From IMG/VR virus record IMGVR_UViG_3300029922_000001, positions 1-64,000 of that record: a DNA stretch of 64,000 bases. One strand, 5' to 3'. Position 1 is the stretch's first letter; every line of letters begins with the position of its first letter. Source of the stretch: a virus. Under the pieces are notes generated by a model. The model saw nothing but the letters and a program-made list of their open reading frames with translations. It made no database searches and was not told where the DNA came from. A program made the translations under genes and the position numbers. Positions 58,114-64,000 of this stretch are shown here, piece after piece.

Positions 58114-59179
58114 TTATGATCAAATCACCGTTTTATGCGGTGAACCAATGTCTTGTAAATTAACTTTACAAGACATTGGTCTAGATCAGTATGACATTAT
58201 TCGATTAGGTGAACAATCTAATCTAGATGCGCTACATTCAGCCTTTAATGGCTTATCACTTAGTGATAAGGATAACATTGTTGTTGTCAAAGATCCCACC
58301 ACAAAGGTAATCAAAAAGATAGAAAAATACTTAGAAAAGTATCGTTTTACCATTCCAGTATATATTGTGCTAATGGACGGTTACCCCGATTTAAGGTCGT
58401 CATTTTTTAATGCGCTTAGCAAGGAAGGGAAAATAAAAGAGTTCACATATATGATGAAAGGTGATACTAAGAATCTTGAAGCTTACATTAAAGAATGGTG
58501 TAAAGAAAATCCTCATGTGAAATTGAAACAAGAAAATCTTCAGTACATTGTGAATAATGCCCCAACTCGTATGGCGCAAGTTAAAACAAAGTCTGGGAAA
58601 TATGAGAATGCTGTTTACGATTTAATGGCATTAGAAAATGAATTGTCTAAAATAGATATTTACTTTTTAGACAATAAAGAGGTAAATGAAGACTGGTTAA
58701 GTTCCTGCTTCACTTCGTATGGTAATGTAGATAACGTTTGGGATTTCGTACAATATGCAATTAATGGTGATACAGCCAAGGCATTAAGCATGTTGGATAA
58801 TATGTCTAATGTGCAATCAACACTATTCTTGGTATTATCACAACTTAAATTTTTACTAAGTATGAAAGGCGCTAACAGTCATAATGTCAACGATATTTTA
58901 GAGTACATGAAAGAAAATCCATACATAGGACGTTATTTAGATGATTGGATTGAACCTGAAGAAAAACAACCAAGTCCAGCCAATTATTACAGGGTTCAAA
59001 AGGCGACTCAAGAATACAGTGATTTAACTATTGAAATGGTAGCTAAAAAATATTTAGCTACCATTTATGCAATACAGGATTTGAGACAAAGTGTACATCC
59101 TAATGTGGTTTTGACATATTACACATTAGCACTTGGAGACAAGTTAACATATAACCCAATTAATCCTTGGGTTATCTAA
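58085..59179 (+). CDS. holA: Clamp-loader delta subunit (HolA-like)
   Basis: A 364-residue protein with the delta pattern: NIVVVKDPTTKVIKKIEKYL, FTIPVYIVLMDGYPDLRSSFF, ALENELSKIDIYF, NVWDFVQYAINGDTAKALSML, LFLVLSQLKFLLSMKG, and the C-terminal YLATIYAIQDLRQSVHPN. No Walker A, as expected for delta. It opens the clamp with DnaX. It starts within the dnaN end (29-nt overlap). Two perfect inverted repeats of 14-16 bp lie within it (58144-58180, 59034-59066). Confidence 0.78.
   Translation: MKKPQKQKTSYDQITVLCGEPMSCKLTLQDIGLDQYDIIRLGEQSNLDALHSAFNGLSLSDKDNIVVVKDPTTKVIKKIEKYLEKYRFTIPVYIVLMDGYPDLRSSFFNALSKEGKIKEFTYMMKGDTKNLEAYIKEWCKENPHVKLKQENLQYIVNNAPTRMAQVKTKSGKYENAVYDLMALENELSKIDIYFLDNKEVNEDWLSSCFTSYGNVDNVWDFVQYAINGDTAKALSMLDNMSNVQSTLFLVLSQLKFLLSMKGANSHNVNDILEYMKENPYIGRYLDDWIEPEEKQPSPANYYRVQKATQEYSDLTIEMVAKKYLATIYAIQDLRQSVHPNVVLTYYTLALGDKLTYNPINPWVI
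58144..58180 (+). promoter_or_regulatory. Perfect 16-bp intragenic hairpin in holA
   Basis: ACCAATGTCTTGTAAA (58144-58159) is the exact inverse of TTTACAAGACATTGGT (58165-58180) with a 5-base loop. It begins about 60 nt after the holA start. A second palindrome CTTATCACT-T-AGTGATAAG follows near 58252-58270. Confidence 0.6.
59034..59066 (+). promoter_or_regulatory. Perfect 14-bp intragenic hairpin near the holA 3' end
   Basis: AAATGGTAGCTAAA (59034-59047) pairs exactly with TTTAGCTACCATTT (59053-59066), loop AAATA. It could block read-through or 3' decay of the clamp-loader mRNA; no T-run marks it as a standard terminator. Confidence 0.55.
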
Positions 59180-59270
59180 TACAAAAATTTTCACCAAACA
59201 TCTTACATGTTTCTATTATACCCGAAGTTATTTGCAAGATTCCTAAAAGAAAAATTTGTATAAATAGTGT

Positions 59271-59876
59271 ATGAGTAGTTACAGTGTGAATGAAAATTAT
59301 GAAAATATCCAAGAGCTAGTAACGAAAATACAATCAGGTGATAATTCCGCTTTATATGATGTTTTTAATTTTTATCAACCACTTATTAAAGCCTCAATTT
59401 ATAGATGTATCAAAAAGGAACCTCAACTACGCTCATACAGTGAAGATATGTTTGGTGAATCCTTATTGGTTATGCAAGACTTAATTAAAGATTATAATTC
59501 TGAACTATCGTATTTTTCTTATTACCTCACTGTTCGATTTGATTATTATTTATTGTCTAAATGTAAGAAAACATATCTTGGAATTAACACTTCCGGTAAT
59601 GGGATCATTGAATTACCTATCAATGAAGATGCTTTGCAAATTTCTCATGATCCTTTTAATCGTAATGAATTCAAAAGAGAAATAGAATCTTGTATAAGTA
59701 AATTAAGCCCAGATCAGCAGATGGTTATTGAATTATATTTTTACAGAGAGCTTACACAAGCGGAAGCTGCAAAGATAATGAACATAAGCCAAGCCGCATT
59801 TAGTAAAAAATTACAAAAAACCTTGAAGGATTTAAAGGAATTGTATGTAAAATTTTCAAATAATTTTTCAGATTAG
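59271..59876 (+). CDS. Sigma-70 family factor
   Basis: A 201-residue protein. Region 2: KIQSGDNSALYDVFNFYQPLI, EDMFGESLLVMQDLI, YNSELSYFSYYLTVRFDYYL. Region 4: SKLSPDQQMVIELYFYRELT with AEAAKIMNISQAAFSKKLQK as helix-turn-helix. It is the third sigma-like protein in the window. TATAAA (59259-59264) ends 6 nt before the ATG. It may switch expression to the packaging genes that follow. Confidence 0.85.
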   Translation: MSSYSVNENYENIQELVTKIQSGDNSALYDVFNFYQPLIKASIYRCIKKEPQLRSYSEDMFGESLLVMQDLIKDYNSELSYFSYYLTVRFDYYLLSKCKKTYLGINTSGNGIIELPINEDALQISHDPFNRNEFKREIESCISKLSPDQQMVIELYFYRELTQAEAAKIMNISQAAFSKKLQKTLKDLKELYVKFSNNFSD

Positions 59877-59946
59877 TTATAATATCTTTTAATTAAGTTA
59901 TTCTAATTAATAGATTTAAAGAAATTACGCTTTAGGAGTAGCATAA

Positions 59947-60675
59947 ATGAATTTACAAGAGACTAACGCTAACGCCATTGAACATTGGTTAAATAAGATT
60001 AAGGACACCGATAACGGTAGCCGTTATGCTGCGCGTAAATATGCTGAGAAATATAGAACCGCTGGCTATTCACCTGACACCGCTTTAGATTTGCTTATTA
60101 GCAATGACTTCTCAATTGACGCTTCACAAGGCGCTATTGATGATATTTACGGAATACAACAAACACAAGAAAATGTTAGAACAGCTTCTGTTCAAAAACC
60201 ATTACTACCTTCCTCTTATAAAGATGTTGCTGGTGATGTCGAAAACACATTGAGAGCTTTGGGTTCCAATGAATTCATCAAGCGTTTGTGTAAAGCACAA
60301 AATCCAATTGTTAAATTATCTTCAAAGAGTTTAACCAGAGTAGCTAATTTAGCCGAAAACGCTTTATATGATCCAAATGCTATGAGAGAATTACATAATT
60401 CCCTAGAACCTTGGTTCGAAGAATCTATGTTAAATAGTTATTTATTAGCTGAAAAAATGAACGTCAAAGTATTGAAGTCCAAAACTGATTCTGACAAATT
60501 TAAAGTAGTCACTTCCAAAAACGAAGCTATTGTTAATATTAAGACCGCAGAATCCACAGGAAGTAGATACCAAGAAGGTAATTTTGGCGACTTTGGATTG
60601 GTTGATGAATACATGATTTGCGCCGTTGAAGAACTTTCTCCTGAATTTCATCTCAAGAGAGCATTGGATATTTAA
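59947..60675 (+). CDS. Hypothetical protein upstream of terminase
   Basis: A 242-residue protein (starts MNLQETNANAIEHWLNKIKD). The N-terminal 60 residues are helical, the rest mixed; no family is recognised. AGGAG lies 9 nt before the ATG. Its position before the terminase genes suggests a packaging or head function. Confidence 0.6.
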   Translation: MNLQETNANAIEHWLNKIKDTDNGSRYAARKYAEKYRTAGYSPDTALDLLISNDFSIDASQGAIDDIYGIQQTQENVRTASVQKPLLPSSYKDVAGDVENTLRALGSNEFIKRLCKAQNPIVKLSSKSLTRVANLAENALYDPNAMRELHNSLEPWFEESMLNSYLLAEKMNVKVLKSKTDSDKFKVVTSKNEAIVNIKTAESTGSRYQEGNFGDFGLVDEYMICAVEELSPEFHLKRALDI

Positions 60676-60728
60676 GGGTTTAAATATTAAAAGCAGGAAA
60701 TTTAATACATCATTTTTAATGAGTATAT

Positions 60729-61523
60729 ATGACTGATGACAATTACGATTTTGACGACGATCTAGAAGACGATGATGAGGCTCTAGAAAATGATTATAAC
60801 CATATTGAAACTGTAGAAAGCACCGCTTTAGCAGTTGTGATTGAGAATGATAATACTTTAACAAGTATAGAACAAAGATTACCTCACTTCAGAACGTTAA
60901 CTGCCAAAAGTCAACCTATTGAACCTTATGAATTAGAAGATCATAGTGGTGAATCCTATTATTCTAGACCTGAAAGTAAGTGCGATGTTTGTAAAAGTCC
61001 CTTCAAAAAACTAGCTGAAACCGCATACCTACATTACGGTAAACGTCCTTGGAGAGTTGTTAAGTTTTTTGAACGTCATTATGGCGTAACCTTAACTCAT
61101 GAAAGCATTAAGCGTCACATGGAAATCCATTGCGACTTTAAGAATATTCAAAAACCGGGACTTGTGACCTATGGCTTAACAACTCCAGAAGTCGAAATGT
61201 GGCTTTTTAGAGAAAAACAATTAGCTATGATCATGGTTTTAGCTGAAATTGACTACATGAAAATGCTTGCCGATCAATGTGGTTCCGATAAAGATATGCG
61301 TTTGAGAATTAGTAATCAAATTATTAAACTACAAAGTGAGATGAATAAGCTTGCTAAAGAAAGAGATGATGAAACTAAAACTTTTAAAATTGGTGATTTC
61401 ATTGCCCATATTAAAATTGCATTAGAAAAACTCACAGATGAAGAATCAAAGAAGATCATGTATGAATCTATTATGGAATTCCAAAAAATGTTACTTGGAA
61501 GTACTACTGTTGGGAGTAAATAA
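60729..61523 (+). CDS. Putative small terminase subunit
   Basis: A 264-residue protein. The acidic N-terminus (DDDLEDDDEALEND) is followed by a zinc/HTH-like module (SKCDVCKSPFKKLAETAY, RPWRVVKFFERHYGVTLTHE, SIKRHMEIHC), then long helices. A DNA-binding domain and helical core right before the large terminase fit TerS, which marks packaging sites. This is by context and form, not by family match. Confidence 0.55.
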   Translation: MTDDNYDFDDDLEDDDEALENDYNHIETVESTALAVVIENDNTLTSIEQRLPHFRTLTAKSQPIEPYELEDHSGESYYSRPESKCDVCKSPFKKLAETAYLHYGKRPWRVVKFFERHYGVTLTHESIKRHMEIHCDFKNIQKPGLVTYGLTTPEVEMWLFREKQLAMIMVLAEIDYMKMLADQCGSDKDMRLRISNQIIKLQSEMNKLAKERDDETKTFKIGDFIAHIKIALEKLTDEESKKIMYESIMEFQKMLLGSTTVGSK

Positions 61524-61525
61524 AG

Positions 61526-63688
61526 ATGGCAAGAGCAAGTAAAAATGCAGTTCACGGTAACAATAATCAAGAACAAGAATTAGTAAATGAAATTGGTGGA
61601 CTATTAGATGGTTTGAAAATTACTAGTTCAAATATTTTTGCGGACATGTTAGAGCAACCTGACATTCCTGAAAGAATTAACATTCAAGCACCATCAAAAC
61701 AACTTAAAGATAAATATAATCCAGATGGTATTGTAGATGTTATTACTTTTTGTGAACATCCATATTACTTAAATCAACCATTAACACCTTGGCAAAAAAT
61801 TATCTTAAAGATATTTTATGGTAATTCTGTTGGTAATCGCCATTTAAGATTGACACAAGATATGACTGATGATTGTTCTGGTTGTGTTTGGAATTTCAAT
61901 TTTGAATCCGAAAAAAGACATTGTGAATCCTTAATTAAAAAATCAATTCCAGTTATTGAACCTAAATTAAATGCTGCGAATTCACCCTGTTTAACCTGTA
62001 GTCGTTTCCCAGAGAACTATAAAAAAGCTAGATATGACTATCTAATTGACTTAATCTATCATGATGATGAATTAGAAGCAGAAGGTGGCGAAATCTCCAA
62101 TGAAGAATTAGAACTCCAAAAGCTTCAAGAACGTCACGTTTCAGATAAATTTGCTACTGAAATGGATTTAATTACTAAAGGTGATTTGCTTCCAGAAGTA
62201 AAAAAACAAATTTTAGATAAAATTAAAATGCGTAGAAGATTCTTTGAATTAGTTTTAGTTATGGGACGTAGAGGTAGCAAGAGTTTTATTGTTTGTATTA
62301 TTGCTCTATACGAAGCTTTTAAACTATTACAAATGGGACATCCACAAAGTAGAATTCCTTCTGCTATTGACTCAACCGTTTTTACTATCTGTAATGTTGC
62401 TGTTTCACAAAAACAGGCTGACTCTGCTATTTTCACTCCTTTGTCAAGTTATGTGAACTCTAGTCCATTCTTTACTCAGTGTATTGGTGGTCAAAATAGT
62501 CAAGAAATTCACTTATTAACAGAACATGATAAACAAGAAAATGTCCTTAGAAAGAAAAAAGGATTAGATCCTCTAACTGGAACTATTCAAATTATATGCG
62601 GACATAGTAACTCGTCTTCATTGGTTGGACGTTCTATGATCGTCGTTATCATTGACGAAATGGCTGAAATGGCTCAAGAAGGTGGGGCTGGTGTTGACTA
62701 TGAATTGTACGAAAAACTACTTCCTGCTATCTCAAGCTTTGGTTTGGAATATGGAAAAATGATTAGTATTTCCAACCCATTAGGTCCTCATGGTAAATTG
62801 TATGATCTATACAAAGATAGTTTTGATTCTAAAAGCAGTTTAATGTTTCAATTGTCAACTCATGAAGCTAACCCATTCATTCCATTAGACTTCCTTGAAG
62901 CGCAAAAAACTAGAAATCCAGTTACTTACGAAATGTTTTATGGAGCTAGGTTTGGAGATGCAGGTAGCTCACCTTGGATACAAGCAGAACATGTGGATAA
63001 AGCCTTTGAAAATGGATATTGTAGAAGTCGCTTAGAAATGGGTGAGCCTGGAGTATCTTATTATGCTCATTTAGATCCCGCTAGAAGTAATGACTATTAC
63101 GCATTAGCCATTGTACATCCTGAAATGACTGGTTATTACAATCCAGATGGTAGCCCTATTAATAAAATAATTGTAGATCATATTCACGTATGGAAGCCTT
63201 TGAATGATCACAAAATAGACAGTAACGAAGTAGATCAATACATCATTAATTTATCTCAAAAAATATTTTTAAAACAAGTTTCTTATGACCAATGGGAAAG
63301 TGAAAACTCAATTAAGAAATTACAAGGTTTCAATATCAATGCTGTATGTACTACGTTTAATCCAGACTACAAACGTTTAGCATATGGAGAATTATATGAA
63401 CTCTTTGTTAGTGGTAGAATTGAATTCTATGGTAAGAACACTATTATAGCACAGCCAAATGGCACAATTATGGAATTAAATGAAATTGATGAAGCTAAAA
63501 AACAATTCAAGTTATTGCAACAAAAATTCCAGGCTAATAAAAGAAAGATTTATACATTACCTAATGCTTTTGATGATATTCCTGACGCCTTAGCTGGTGC
63601 TTGTTATCAGGCATTACAAAAGCAAGTATACCAAACTTCATTTAGACCAAGAGCAGTGTATTTACCATATAGAGGGGGACGCTTCTAA
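61526..63688 (+). CDS. terL: Terminase large subunit
   Basis: A 720-residue protein. The ATPase has Walker A LVMGRRGSKSFIVCII (about residue 246) and Walker B MIVVIIDEMAEMA; the coupling motif is MISISNPLG. The C-terminal RNase H-like nuclease has YYAHLDPARSNDYYALAIVH and later aspartates (DDIPDALAGACYQAL). An extra cysteine-rich segment (DCSGCVWNF then CLTCSRFPENYKKAR) lies in the N-terminal part and could bind zinc or an iron-sulfur cluster. It follows TerS by 2 nt. Confidence 0.93.
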   Translation: MARASKNAVHGNNNQEQELVNEIGGLLDGLKITSSNIFADMLEQPDIPERINIQAPSKQLKDKYNPDGIVDVITFCEHPYYLNQPLTPWQKIILKIFYGNSVGNRHLRLTQDMTDDCSGCVWNFNFESEKRHCESLIKKSIPVIEPKLNAANSPCLTCSRFPENYKKARYDYLIDLIYHDDELEAEGGEISNEELELQKLQERHVSDKFATEMDLITKGDLLPEVKKQILDKIKMRRRFFELVLVMGRRGSKSFIVCIIALYEAFKLLQMGHPQSRIPSAIDSTVFTICNVAVSQKQADSAIFTPLSSYVNSSPFFTQCIGGQNSQEIHLLTEHDKQENVLRKKKGLDPLTGTIQIICGHSNSSSLVGRSMIVVIIDEMAEMAQEGGAGVDYELYEKLLPAISSFGLEYGKMISISNPLGPHGKLYDLYKDSFDSKSSLMFQLSTHEANPFIPLDFLEAQKTRNPVTYEMFYGARFGDAGSSPWIQAEHVDKAFENGYCRSRLEMGEPGVSYYAHLDPARSNDYYALAIVHPEMTGYYNPDGSPINKIIVDHIHVWKPLNDHKIDSNEVDQYIINLSQKIFLKQVSYDQWESENSIKKLQGFNINAVCTTFNPDYKRLAYGELYELFVSGRIEFYGKNTIIAQPNGTIMELNEIDEAKKQFKLLQQKFQANKRKIYTLPNAFDDIPDALAGACYQALQKQVYQTSFRPRAVYLPYRGGRF

Positions 63689-63697
63689 GCCCCCTCT
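63671..63697. terminator. Bidirectional terminator after terL
   Basis: AGAGGGGG (63671-63678) pairs with CCCCCTCT (63690-63697) across the terL stop. It stops terL transcripts and the converging gene to the right. Confidence 0.65.
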
Positions 63698-63999
63698 GTA
63701 TCTGAAGTATATAATAAAGTGCGTTCTTTATCTATCAAACCAATTATTTCCCAACAACCTTGAATGATCCAATGTTCCTCTTTAGGATGCCATGCTAACA
63801 CTAAATCTAGATTTAGTTCTTTAATTTTTGGTGCATTAACACGACCAAGAACAATATGATACCAGTCATTGCGTTTAATATAGTTAGTAACAGCATATGC
63901 ACCAAATAAACGTTTTTTAGCACCCTTGTTTGCTTTAATTTCGTCAGGAGAAGCAATCCAATATATTTTCTTATTTAAGTTAGTGGCTTTGCTATATTC
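63685..63999 (-). CDS. Hypothetical protein (partial, start beyond the window)
   Basis: A minus-strand frame is open from the window's right edge to a TAG overlapping the terL stop, giving the last 104 residues. The sequence (KKIYWIASPDEIKANKG, DWYHIVLGRV, LVLAWHPKEEHWIIQG) has coding character and ends at the bidirectional hairpin. The beginning is outside; no family is recognised. Confidence 0.7.
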   Translation of the reverse strand, partial: EYSKATNLNKKIYWIASPDEIKANKGAKKRLFGAYAVTNYIKRNDWYHIVLGRVNAPKIKELNLDLVLAWHPKEEHWIIQGCWEIIGLIDKERTLLYTSDTEGA

Positions 64000-64000
64000 T

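Noticed and set aside
1-64000. CRISPR array
   Set aside because: No regularly spaced direct repeats were seen. The only spaced repeats are the tRNA spacer motif and the protein-coding LSEDFIREF units.

Overview
The window is a contiguous piece of a large, AT-rich, double-stranded DNA phage genome. A large terminase (61526-63688), a probable small terminase before it, homing endonucleases, an intein, a tRNA array and a nearly complete phage-encoded replisome mark it as phage of the jumbo or near-jumbo class. The host cannot be named. Hints are a class II (B12-type) ribonucleotide reductase, a SpoVS-like protein, a Ycf46-like AAA+ ATPase, a bacterial Ro60 protein, and tRNA genes that do not encode CCA, so a host CCA-adding enzyme is presumably used.

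Layout. 0-7 kb: small accessory genes, a GHKL ATPase, a tandem-repeat protein, and a divergent pair of ADP-ribosylglycohydrolase and Pth2-type peptidyl-tRNA hydrolase. 7.1-8.2 kb: an isolated 41-codon gene with its own promoter and terminator, then nine tRNA or tRNA-like genes joined by a near-constant CGAGATAAAT-type spacer, then an endonuclease. 9-14.5 kb: short accessory genes, a capsid-like protein, a methyltransferase and an RNA ligase. 14.6-16.5 kb: a probable Y-like non-coding RNA followed by a TROVE/Ro60 gene. 16.6-28.3 kb: mixed-strand accessory and possible virion genes, an HNH endonuclease, a RusA-like resolvase and an IS605-type tnpB with its omega-RNA end. 28.3-47.5 kb: a mostly plus-strand replication and recombination block with split SbcC around SbcD, AAA+ ATPase, DnaC-like loader, DnaB, the zinc-binding half of DnaG, DnaE, SSB, RecA, the Toprim half of DnaG, and RecJ. 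47.5-53.2 kb: an orphan omega-RNA-like gene with no tnpB, a zinc-finger sigma-like protein, a SpoVS-like protein and an intein-containing NrdJ. 53.2-59.9 kb: a LAGLIDADG/dUTPase-like fusion, the clamp loader (DnaX-like and HolA-like), the beta clamp and two sigma-like factors. 60-64 kb: packaging genes.

Expression. More than twenty genes on both strands have a TATAAT-like hexamer that ends only 5-6 nt before the start codon. The expected transcription start then falls on the start codon, which implies leaderless mRNAs. Genes inside operons instead use ordinary AGGAG-type ribosome sites and ATGA or TAATG overlaps. Three sigma-like proteins in the window are candidates for reading this promoter class.

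Most unusual items: the leaderless promoter class; the orphan omega RNA, which matches the scaffold at the end of the resident tnpB; the phage Ro60 plus candidate Y RNA; the constant-spacer tRNA array; and SbcC divided at its zinc hook.
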